The notes under the pieces are model-generated. The model made no database searches. It had not been told where the DNA came from and saw only the letters and a program-made list of their open reading frames with translations. The translations under genes were made by a program, and so were the position numbers. From an uncultured Collinsella sp. (GTDB taxonomy: Bacteria > Actinomycetota > Coriobacteriia > Coriobacteriales > Coriobacteriaceae), in assembly GCA_902478985.1 (NCBI GenBank), contig CABSNH010000073.1, forward strand, positions 1 through 7,876: a stretch of DNA of 7,876 nt, written 5' to 3'. The number at the start of each line of letters is the position of its first letter. Position 1 is the stretch's first letter. This document shows positions 1 to 5,918 of this stretch, one piece after another.

Positions 1-1343
1 TTGTTGGCGACCTCCCACAGGGCGTGCATGGACAGGACGGCAACGCCGGAGTCGATGACGTTCATGCCGTACTTGGCCATGATGTAGGCGATGGTGCCGC
101 CGCCGCCCGCGTTGACGCGGCCGAGCTCGCAGGTCTGGAAGTCCACGCCGGCCTCGTCCATGATGTCGCGGACGAGGGCCACGTACTCGGCGTCGGCGTC
201 GTTGGAGCCGCCCTTGCCACGGCTGCCCGTGTACTTGTTAAAGCACAGACCGCGACCCATGAAGGCGGCGTTTTTGGTCTCGAACTTGCCGGCGTAGCCC
301 GGGTCGAAGCCGGCGGACACGTCGGAGGAGAGCATACGGCTGCGGGCGAGCGCGCGGCGCAGGGCCAGCGGGCTGTCTTCACCGGCGAGCGTCATGATCT
401 CGGCGACGGTGTTCTCGAAGAAACGGCTCGTCATGCCGGTAGCGCCTACGGAGCCAATCTCCTCCTTGTCGACGATGAGCGTGATGCTCGTGCGCTCCAC
501 GCTGGCGACGTCGATCTGGGCAAGCATGGAGGGGTAAGCGCAGACGCGGTCGTCGTGGCCATAGCCCAAAATCATGGAGCGGTCGAGGCCCATGTCGCGG
601 GCGGGGCCGGCGGGCACGACCTCGATCTCGGCGGAGAGGAAGTCCTCCTCCTCGACGTCGTACTGCTCCTTGAGGATGTCCAGGAACATCTGCTTGACGG
701 GCTCCTTGGGGGCGTCCTTGTCGTCCTCGTCAAACTTGACGGGGCGGCCGCCCACGATCACGTCGAGGATCTCGGCATCGACGGCGTCCTTGGCAGGCTT
801 GGACATCTGCTCGCTCGAGAGGTGAATCAGCAGGTCGGAGATGGTAAAGACCGGGTCGTCCGCCTTGTCGCCGATGTTGATGTCGACGGTGGCGCCGTCC
901 TTTTTGCAGATGACGCCCACGAGTGCGAGCGGGGAGGCCACCCAGTGGTAGCTCTTGACGCCGCCGTAGTAGTGCGTGTCGAGGTAGGCCATGTCGCCGG
1001 CCTCGAAGGCGGGGTTTTGCTTGAGGTCCAGGCGCGGCGAGTCCACGTGGGCGCCCAGGATGTTAAAGCCCTGCTCGAGCGGGGCGGTGCCCAGGTTGAC
1101 GAGCATAAGGTCCTTGCCGTGGTTGGCGGCGTACACTTTGTCGCCTGCCTTGAGCTCGCGGCCTTCGGCGATCACGGTCTCCAGGTCGACGTAGCCCGCC
1201 TCCTCGGCCATCTTGATACCGGTCTTGACGCACAGGCGCTCGGTCTTGTTCTCGCTCAAAAACTGCTTATAGCCGCGGCAAAGCTCCTCGAGCTCCTCGA
1301 TTTGCTGTGGCGTGTACTTTTTCCATGCGCAGGGACGCTCCAT
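1..1343 (-). CDS. M18 family zinc aminopeptidase (C-terminus cut by window edge)
   Basis: This is a cytoplasmic metallo-aminopeptidase of family M18, which removes N-terminal residues from peptides using two metal ions. The visible 447 residues cover nearly the whole protein, as family members usually have about 430-480. Expected metal and catalytic motifs are seen in order: AHVDSPR (His99, Asp101), the family hallmark YYGGVKSYHW (125-134), GHDDR (Asp264/265), DKEEIGS (Glu294, Glu295), SSDVSAG (Asp341), NAGGGGTIA (411-419) and SMHALWE (His440). No signal peptide is seen. The start is the ATG at 1343, because AAAGGAG at 1352-1358 on the minus strand lies 8 nt upstream of it. The gene is divergent from polA, with 166 bp between the two starts. 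The family assignment is firm. Substrate preference (acidic, leucine or broad) cannot be read from the sequence. Only the last few residues and the stop codon are missing. Confidence 0.94.
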   Translation of the reverse strand, partial: MERPCAWKKYTPQQIEELEELCRGYKQFLSENKTERLCVKTGIKMAEEAGYVDLETVIAEGRELKAGDKVYAANHGKDLMLVNLGTAPLEQGFNILGAHVDSPRLDLKQNPAFEAGDMAYLDTHYYGGVKSYHWVASPLALVGVICKKDGATVDINIGDKADDPVFTISDLLIHLSSEQMSKPAKDAVDAEILDVIVGGRPVKFDEDDKDAPKEPVKQMFLDILKEQYDVEEEDFLSAEIEVVPAGPARDMGLDRSMILGYGHDDRVCAYPSMLAQIDVASVERTSITLIVDKEEIGSVGATGMTSRFFENTVAEIMTLAGEDSPLALRRALARSRMLSSDVSAGFDPGYAGKFETKNAAFMGRGLCFNKYTGSRGKGGSNDADAEYVALVRDIMDEAGVDFQTCELGRVNAGGGGTIAYIMAKYGMNVIDSGVAVLSMHALWEVAN

Positions 1344-1375
1344 GACGCAGACTCCTTTCGGATCGATCGTGCTGG

Positions 1376-1441
1376 TTGATGTACCGTGAGCCATCGTATC
1401 ACGCGCGGGCTCAAGGTGGCGGGGGAGCTTGATGTACTGTG
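1376..1441. repeat. Direct repeat pair in the aminopeptidase/polA divergent region
   Basis: The 13-mer TTGATGTACCGTG at 1376-1388 recurs as TTGATGTACTGTG at 1429-1441, with one mismatch. The copies start 53 bp apart, close to five helical turns, between two divergent genes. It could be a paired protein-binding site or coincidence. No known operator is recognised. Confidence 0.4.
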
Positions 1442-1461
1442 GCCGCGGGGCGGGGAGCGTG

Positions 1462-1467
1462 TAAACT
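1462..1467 (+). promoter_or_regulatory. Possible -10 element for polA
   Basis: TAAACT is preceded by GTG and lies about 43 nt upstream of the polA ATG, in otherwise GC-rich DNA, so it is a reasonable sigma-70-type -10 box. No convincing -35 hexamer lies 16-18 bp upstream, so the call is weak. Confidence 0.3.
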
Positions 1468-1509
1468 GGAGTGAGCAAACCGTGCCCAGCCCAAAGCGAG
1501 GTATTCAAT

Positions 1510-4260
1510 ATGTCTGACAAGCGCCGCACCTTTGCCGTTATCGACGGCAACTCGCTCATGCACCGCGCCTTCCACGCCGTGCCGCCGACCATGAACGCGC
1601 CGGATGGTCGCCCAACCAACGCGATCTTTGGCTTTCTGAACATGTTTCTCAAGATGATCGACGCCTTTAACCCCGACGGTGTGGTCGTGGCGTTTGATAA
1701 GGGCAAGCCGCGCGTGCGCATGGAGATGCTACCGCAGTATAAAGCGCAGCGCCCGCCCATGGACCCCGATCTGCACGCGCAGTTCCCTATGATTAAGGAG
1801 CTGCTCACCGCGCTCAACGTGCCGATTCTGCAGTCCGAGGGCTGGGAAGGCGACGATATCCTGGGTACTATGGCTCGCCTGGGTGAGGAGGCAGGCTGCG
1901 ACATGCTGCTGGTGACCGGCGACCGCGACATGTATCAGCTTGTGACCGAGCACGTCAACGTGGTCTCGACCCGCAAGGGCCTGTCCGACGTAGCGATTAT
2001 GACGCCCGAGAGCGTGGATGACCTGTATCACGGCATTACGCCGGCGCTCGTGCCCGATTTTTACGGCCTGAAGGGCGATACGTCGGACAACATTCCCGGC
2101 GTACCGGGCATCGGCCCCAAAAAGGCGAGCGCGCTCATTGCGCAGTACGGCAGCTTGGACGAGGTCATCGCGCATGCTGACGAGGTCAAGGGCAAGATGG
2201 GCGAGAACCTGCGTGCGCACATCGACGATGCGCTGCTGAGCCGCAAGGTCGCAACCATTCGCACCGATGCGCCTGTCGAGCTCGACTTTGACGAAACGTC
2301 CTTCCCGGCGTTTTCTGCCGACGAAGTGTCCGCGGCGCTGGGCACGCTCGGCATTACGGCCATGCAGAACCGTTTCTTGGCATTGATCGGTGGCGAGGGT
2401 GGGGCTGCGGCCGCTGCAAGCACGTTTGAGATTCCCCCCGTTATGCGCGCTGCCGCCGGCGATGCCGAGGCGCTCGCTGCTGCTGCCGACGAGATCGCTC
2501 GTGCGATCGAGGCAGGCGAGTGGATTGCCGCCGTGGTGGACGATGACAAGGAGGAGGGCGCGCTTTTTGGCCTGACGCGCACGCTGTGGCTGGCGACGTC
2601 CAGGGGGCTGCTTGCGCTTGAGGAGGGCGACGGCGGTACCACTGCCGTGGTTGATGGCTTCAATTTCGCCCACGGCGTGATTGTCGGTGTGCTTGCGCGC
2701 CTGTTTATGGAGGGCCGCGTGGCGAGCCCGGATATGAAAGCGCTGCTGCATGAGCTTTCGCCCATCGATTCTTCCGAGCCCGAGCTCATGGATCCGCTGG
2801 CAGTCGACTCCATGCGCATCTTCGACACCGTGGTCGCCGCCTACCTGTTGGATTCCGACCGCTCCGAGTTCGATGAGGCGTATCTGGCCGATACCTATCT
2901 GCAGATGGCGCTGCCTGCGGCGCGCGGTGCGGAGGGTGCCGGCGAGGACGCTCCTGCGCCCGCCGCTCGCACGGCGGCTTTGACGCTGGCACTGGTCGCA
3001 CCGCTGCGCGACCGCATGGCCCGCGAGAACGCCGCCAACGTGTTCGATGGCATCGAGATGCCGCTCGTGCCGGTGCTTGCCAAGATGGAGCGCGCGGGCA
3101 TGCTCGTGGACCCCGACCGCCTGCACAGTCTGTCCGAGGGCTTGGCGACCCAGATTACCGAGGTCGAGCGCAGCATTCGCGACCTGGCGGGTGATGAGAC
3201 GTTTAACATCGGTAGCCCTATGCAGCTCTCGCACGTGCTGTTTGACGTTATGGGGCTTCCGACCAAGGGCCTCAAAAAGACCAAGCGCGGCTACTATTCG
3301 ACCAACGCCAAGGTGCTGAGCGATCTTGCCCGTGACCACGAAATCGTGCGCCTGATCTTGGATTGGCGTGAGAAGTCCAAAATCAAGTCCACCTATCTGG
3401 ACACGCTGGGCCCGCTGCGCCGCGGTGACGGTCGCGTGCACACCACGTACAACCAGACCATCACGGCAACGGGTCGTCTGTCCTCGAGCGACCCGAACCT
3501 GCAGAACATCCCGACGCGCTCTGAGCTGGGCCGTACCGTCAAGACGGCGTTTTCGGCAGGCGAGGGAAGCGTCTTTTTGGCGGTGGACTACTCGCAGATC
3601 GAGCTGCGTCTGCTGGCACATCTCTCAGGTGACGAGCACCTGGTACGCGCCTTTAACGAGGGCGAGGACTTCCATGCCGAGACGGCGGCACGTGTGTTTG
3701 GCGTGCCGGTGTCCGAGGTAACGCCCGACTTGCGCAGTCACGCCAAGGCCGTGAACTTTGGCATTGTGTATGGTCAGCAGGCCTACGGCCTGTCGCAGTC
3801 GCTGCATATCTCGATGGTCGAGGCGCGCGACATGATCGACCGCTACTACGAGGCCTACCCGGGCGTGCGCACGTTCCTCGACAACGTGGTGGCGCGTGCC
3901 AAGCAGACAGGTTACGCCGAGACCATGTACGGTCGCCGTCGCCACATTCCGGAGCTCAAGGCCAAAAATCCGCAACTCCGCGGCTTTGGCGAGCGCACGG
4001 CCATGAACCACCCCATGCAGGGCACCGCCGCCGACATCATCAAGATCGCGATGGTCCGCGTAAGTCGCCGTCTGGAAGAAGAGGGCTTTGCCGCCCACAT
4101 GATCCTGCAGGTACACGACGAACTGGACTTTGAGTGCCCGGTCGAAGAAGTCGAACGCCTCACAGCTATGGTCCGCGACGTCATGGAGCACGTAGTAGAC
4201 CTCCGCGTACCGTTGATCGCCGAAGCCAGCACCGGCATAACCTGGGCCGATGCCAAATAA
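1510..4260 (+). CDS. polA: DNA polymerase I
   Basis: This 916-aa protein fills gaps and removes RNA primers in lagging-strand synthesis and excision repair. The N-terminal 5' nuclease domain (about 1-300) has its acidic sites: Asp12, Asp63, the EGDD cluster (Glu113, Asp115, Asp116), GDRD (Asp138, Asp140), and GDTSDNIPG (Asp190, Asp193) leading into a helix-hairpin-helix. The polymerase domain (about 530-916) has TATGRL (652-657), DPNLQNIP (661-668), motif A DYSQIELR (Asp693), motif B with Lys746, Phe750 and Tyr754, and motif C QVHDE (His869, Asp870, Glu871). The middle domain looks unable to proofread: DDD at 344-346 stands where DxE is expected, NFAHG (385-389) replaces the usual NxKYD, and RTAAL (487-491) lacks the expected Asp. 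The start is the ATG at 1510, with GAGG at 1498-1501 8 nt upstream and homology beginning just inside. An in-frame GTG at 1471 has no properly spaced ribosome binding site. Length matches the family. Confidence 0.98.
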   Translation: MSDKRRTFAVIDGNSLMHRAFHAVPPTMNAPDGRPTNAIFGFLNMFLKMIDAFNPDGVVVAFDKGKPRVRMEMLPQYKAQRPPMDPDLHAQFPMIKELLTALNVPILQSEGWEGDDILGTMARLGEEAGCDMLLVTGDRDMYQLVTEHVNVVSTRKGLSDVAIMTPESVDDLYHGITPALVPDFYGLKGDTSDNIPGVPGIGPKKASALIAQYGSLDEVIAHADEVKGKMGENLRAHIDDALLSRKVATIRTDAPVELDFDETSFPAFSADEVSAALGTLGITAMQNRFLALIGGEGGAAAAASTFEIPPVMRAAAGDAEALAAAADEIARAIEAGEWIAAVVDDDKEEGALFGLTRTLWLATSRGLLALEEGDGGTTAVVDGFNFAHGVIVGVLARLFMEGRVASPDMKALLHELSPIDSSEPELMDPLAVDSMRIFDTVVAAYLLDSDRSEFDEAYLADTYLQMALPAARGAEGAGEDAPAPAARTAALTLALVAPLRDRMARENAANVFDGIEMPLVPVLAKMERAGMLVDPDRLHSLSEGLATQITEVERSIRDLAGDETFNIGSPMQLSHVLFDVMGLPTKGLKKTKRGYYSTNAKVLSDLARDHEIVRLILDWREKSKIKSTYLDTLGPLRRGDGRVHTTYNQTITATGRLSSSDPNLQNIPTRSELGRTVKTAFSAGEGSVFLAVDYSQIELRLLAHLSGDEHLVRAFNEGEDFHAETAARVFGVPVSEVTPDLRSHAKAVNFGIVYGQQAYGLSQSLHISMVEARDMIDRYYEAYPGVRTFLDNVVARAKQTGYAETMYGRRRHIPELKAKNPQLRGFGERTAMNHPMQGTAADIIKIAMVRVSRRLEEEGFAAHMILQVHDELDFECPVEEVERLTAMVRDVMEHVVDLRVPLIAEASTGITWADAK

Positions 4261-4294
4261 AGAAGTACCCACAACCCCAAAGTAACCAAAACCA

Positions 4295-4328
4295 GAAGGG
4301 GGCTCCTTGCCAACAAGGAGCCCCCTTC
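4295..4328. terminator. Hairpin terminator between convergent polA and HAD gene
   Basis: A perfect 14-bp stem, GAAGGGGGCTCCTT (4295-4308) with AAGGAGCCCCCTTC (4315-4328), closes the 6-nt loop GCCAAC. It begins 34 nt after the polA stop. The plus-strand tail (ATTCC, then A-rich) has no T-run. On the minus strand the tail is TGGTTTTGGTTACTTT, so the hairpin may serve the HAD transcript as well or better. A bidirectional role is inferred. Confidence 0.85.
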
Positions 4329-4363
4329 ATTCCAAAAAATCAGCCAAAGTATCTAGGCGCTAA

Positions 4364-4560
4364 GACGCCATCTAGGCGGCAAGCAAGTCGCCGCAGGACC
4401 TGGCCGGGCGAGGCGGGTAAGTTTTTCGTAGATTCCGCACGAGCCGGAAAGCACTTAATGTGCTTTCCGAGCGAGCCCAGGACCTGACCGAACGAAAAAC
4501 TTACCCGCCTCGCCCGGTCAGGTCCGACGAGCAACGTTAACGAGCCGCCAAGATGGCGTC
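4364..4560. repeat. Large nested palindrome, overlapping the HAD gene 3' end
   Basis: Three nested inverted-repeat layers share nearly the same centre. The outer arms, 4364-4380 and 4544-4560, match at 16 of 17 positions. The middle arms, 4396-4429 and 4492-4525, match at 33 of 34, and the single mismatch is a G-T pair. The inner stem, 4445-4454 with 4460-4469 (CGGAAAGCAC/GTGCTTTCCG), is perfect with the 5-nt loop TTAAT. The right outer arm encodes the Asp-Ala-Ile-Leu-Ala-Ala run near the end of the HAD protein. The left outer arm is therefore an inverted near-copy of that gene's 3' end. Near-perfect arms of this length suggest a mobile or dispersed palindromic element, or a strong RNA 3'-end structure, rather than chance. 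The family is not recognised. Confidence 0.85.
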
Positions 4561-5364
4561 GATGAGCGTCAGTACGCCCCCGTCGTTGTTGCTCGGAATG
4601 CGCCACTTTGCGTGCGCGTTCATGTGCTCCTCGGCATTGTCCACGATAAAGCTGTGACCGACGCGCTCAAGCATGGGGATGTCGTTGTAGGTATCGCCCA
4701 CGGCGGCGGCGTCGGCAATATCGATGTCCAGGTGCTCGCATAGGTGCGCGACGCCGGCGCCCTTGTCGACGCCCAAGTTCATGAAGTCGATCCACTCGCG
4801 CCCGGCATTGGTGACGTAGAGCTTGTCCGAGAACTCGGGGCTATAGGTCTCGCGGAATGCGGGCTCGGCATCGTAGGCGGGGAAGAAGATCGAGATCTTG
4901 TTGGACTCGATATCAATGCCCTCAAAGCTGTCGACGTAGTTGATTGTGTTGTAGTAGACGCTGATCTCGTCGTGGTATTGATGGTCGCGGGCAAGCACGT
5001 AGAACTCGTCGAAGCAGCACAGGACGGGGACAGCGCGAGGATCCTCCGAGGCGCGGCTCAAGACCTGCTGATACAGCTCCACGTCGATAATGCTCTTATA
5101 GATATAGCTGCCACGATAGATCACGCATGCGCCGTTGTCGGGACAAAAGGCGAGGCGGTTCTTGATGCCCTCGAACATCTCTTCGAGCTTGGGGGCGGGA
5201 CGTCCGCTGGCGGGGCAGAATACGATGCCGGCTTCGGCGAGCTTGTCCAGGCGTTCGTCAAGGCCTTGCGGCAGCACGCGCTCGTCGGTCAGCAGTGTCT
5301 TGTCCATGTCGACGGCGATGAGCTTAATGTTTCCGATATTGGCGTCCGATTCGTAAGTTTGCAT
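4537..5364 (-). CDS. HAD-superfamily (Cof-like, type IIB) phosphatase
   Basis: This 275-aa soluble protein is a predicted phosphohydrolase acting on small phosphorylated metabolites such as sugar phosphates or flavin/cofactor phosphates. All four HAD motifs are present: I, DMDKT (nucleophile Asp19, acid/base Asp21); II, ASGR (Ser53); III, Lys201 in GVDKGAG; and IV, GDTYND (Asp224, Asp228). The cap insertion between motifs II and III (about 80-190) fits the C2 cap of the Cof/YidA group, and the length is typical. The start is the ATG at 5364, with GAAAGG at 5374-5379 on the minus strand 9 nt upstream. It converges on polA and diverges from argG, so it appears monocistronic. Its last codons form the outer arm of a large palindrome. 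The substrate cannot be predicted, because this family is promiscuous. Confidence 0.92.
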   Translation of the reverse strand: MQTYESDANIGNIKLIAVDMDKTLLTDERVLPQGLDERLDKLAEAGIVFCPASGRPAPKLEEMFEGIKNRLAFCPDNGACVIYRGSYIYKSIIDVELYQQVLSRASEDPRAVPVLCCFDEFYVLARDHQYHDEISVYYNTINYVDSFEGIDIESNKISIFFPAYDAEPAFRETYSPEFSDKLYVTNAGREWIDFMNLGVDKGAGVAHLCEHLDIDIADAAAVGDTYNDIPMLERVGHSFIVDNAEEHMNAHAKWRIPSNNDGGVLTLIDAILAAR

Positions 5365-5399
5365 AAAAGCGAGCCTTTCGTTTCGAAATTGTTTCAGAC

Positions 5400-5405
5400 G
5401 TTATA
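5400..5405 (-). promoter_or_regulatory. Possible -10 element for the HAD phosphatase gene
   Basis: On the minus strand TATAAC lies about 35 nt upstream of the HAD ATG, in an AT-rich stretch, leaving room for a short leader containing the GAAAGG ribosome binding site. No good -35 hexamer is seen at standard spacing. Confidence 0.33.
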
Positions 5406-5450
5406 ACCATCAACTCGTAGTCAGGCGTATTTTCGCAGGATTGGCGCGCG

Positions 5451-5489
5451 TTTGCATCTTCATTCACAAAGTAATGAAAAAACTTTTCA
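5451..5489. promoter_or_regulatory. ARG-box-like operator region upstream of argG
   Basis: TTTGCATCTTCATTCACA (5451-5468) matches the E. coli ArgR half-operator consensus TNTGAATWWWWATTCANW at 15 of 18 positions, counting N as a match. Shortly downstream, 5475-5489 is TGAAAA-AAC-TTTTCA, a perfect 6-bp inverted repeat with a 3-nt spacer. It resembles a second degraded box but is one base too long. ArgR boxes commonly occur in pairs. The region sits about 40-85 bp upstream of the proposed -10 box for argG. The match is to a distant consensus, so this is a suggestion only. Confidence 0.38.
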
Positions 5490-5507
5490 GAAATTTGAAG
5501 TTGTCGC

Positions 5508-5535
5508 TTGTGCCGCGGGCACTTTAGCGTAATAT
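5508..5535 (+). promoter_or_regulatory. Candidate promoter for the argG leader transcript
   Basis: A good -10 box, TAATAT (5530-5535), is preceded after 16 bp by the weak -35 TTGTGC (5508-5513). Transcription would start near 5541-5543, giving about 97 nt before the leader peptide. The spacer contains the inverted repeat GTGCCGCGGGCAC (5510-5522), a possible repressor site. The poor -35 suggests either activation or misidentification. Confidence 0.45.
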
Positions 5536-5638
5536 AGCGACCATCGAAAACGGAGACGGAAAAACAACCGCTTACCGAGGAAAAGGTACCGTTTACGATA
5601 TTAGAATTGCGCCCGGCGATAGGTGAAAGGAGAGGCAG

Positions 5639-5713
5639 ATGCAGTTCGTAAAGATCATCACTACTGCAGACAATGCCATCCGACGCCAGCGCGCAATTTC
5701 CCGACGACGATAA
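5639..5713 (+). CDS. Arginine-rich leader peptide upstream of argG
   Basis: This 24-codon reading frame has a near-ideal start: AAAGGAG at 5626-5632, then 6 nt, then ATG, ending in TAA at 5711-5713. Six codons are arginine (15, 16, 18, 22, 23, 24), and the last three are tandem CGA directly before the stop. Four of the six are CGA, whereas none of the 12 arginine codons in argG is CGA (all are CGC or CGT). The next gene downstream is argG, 205 bp on. The length, position, strong ribosome binding site and enrichment for the pathway's end product are the marks of an attenuator leader peptide, like those of amino-acid operons such as trp, his and ilv. The inferred role is to sense charged tRNA-Arg by ribosome stalling. 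The peptide itself probably has no function. The alternative is a chance small ORF, but the ribosome binding site and codon clustering argue against that. Confidence 0.72.
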   Translation: MQFVKIITTADNAIRRQRAISRRR

Positions 5714-5831
5714 CAATCGTCTCTGTCCGCATGGGGCGAATTGCCTCAACAGAGTCATTTTGAGGTCGTTGGGTTTTAGCACGACATTGCTGCATGTTTC
5801 TAGGGCATGTATGTGCTGATTATTGCTATTT
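5706..5831 (+). promoter_or_regulatory. Candidate attenuator RNA between leader peptide and argG
   Basis: Successive short stems overlap, so neighbours exclude one another. A: GACGAT 5706-5711 with ATCGTC 5716-5721, loop AACA, covering the last Arg codons and stop. B: CTCTGT 5721-5726 with ACAGAG 5749-5754. C: CCTCAA 5744-5749 with TTGAGG 5760-5765. D: GTCGT 5765-5769 with ACGAC 5781-5785. E: AGCAC 5778-5782 with GTGCT 5813-5817, extended inward by ACAT/ATGT (5784-5787, 5807-5810) and followed by the T-rich GATTATTGCTATTT at 5818-5831. A ribosome finishing at the stop codon would cover the 5' arm of B, favouring C and possibly E. One paused at the earlier Arg codons 15-18 would leave B free. 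Stems of 5-6 bp can arise by chance, and no classical U-run is present, so this model is inference. Confidence 0.4.
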
Positions 5832-5918
5832 AACCTGATATTGCACGGTATTCGACCTTGAAATGACTTGCAACTGACCGATGTTCTAACTAGCTACCAA
5901 GGGCGAAAGGAAACAGCC

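Noticed and set aside
24..1379. A 451-codon open frame on the plus strand opposite the aminopeptidase
   Set aside because: It is a GC-rich antisense shadow. The minus-strand frame carries all M18 motifs and a proper ribosome binding site, while this translation is low-complexity Ala/Gly/Val/Asp.
1471..1509. Upstream GTG start for polA, adding 13 residues
   Set aside because: No correctly spaced ribosome binding site precedes the GTG. The ATG at 1510 has GAGG 8 nt upstream and matches the usual PolA N-terminus.
1729..3621. A 630-codon open frame on the minus strand inside polA
   Set aside because: It is antisense to an intact polA, has no recognisable domain, and reflects codon bias of the sense gene.
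5324..5782. A 152-codon open frame on the minus strand across the argG leader
   Set aside because: It overlaps the start of the HAD gene in another frame and runs antisense to the leader. The composition is not protein-like and no family is recognised.
5868..5918. Upstream TTG start for argG, adding 17 residues
   Set aside because: The added residues are not ArgG-like, and GAAAGGA lies 7 nt before the ATG at 5919.
5540..5918. T-box riboswitch in the argG leader
   Set aside because: The conserved T-box antiterminator sequence (GGGTGGNACCGCG-like) is absent. GGTACCGTTT at 5585-5594 is only a superficial resemblance.
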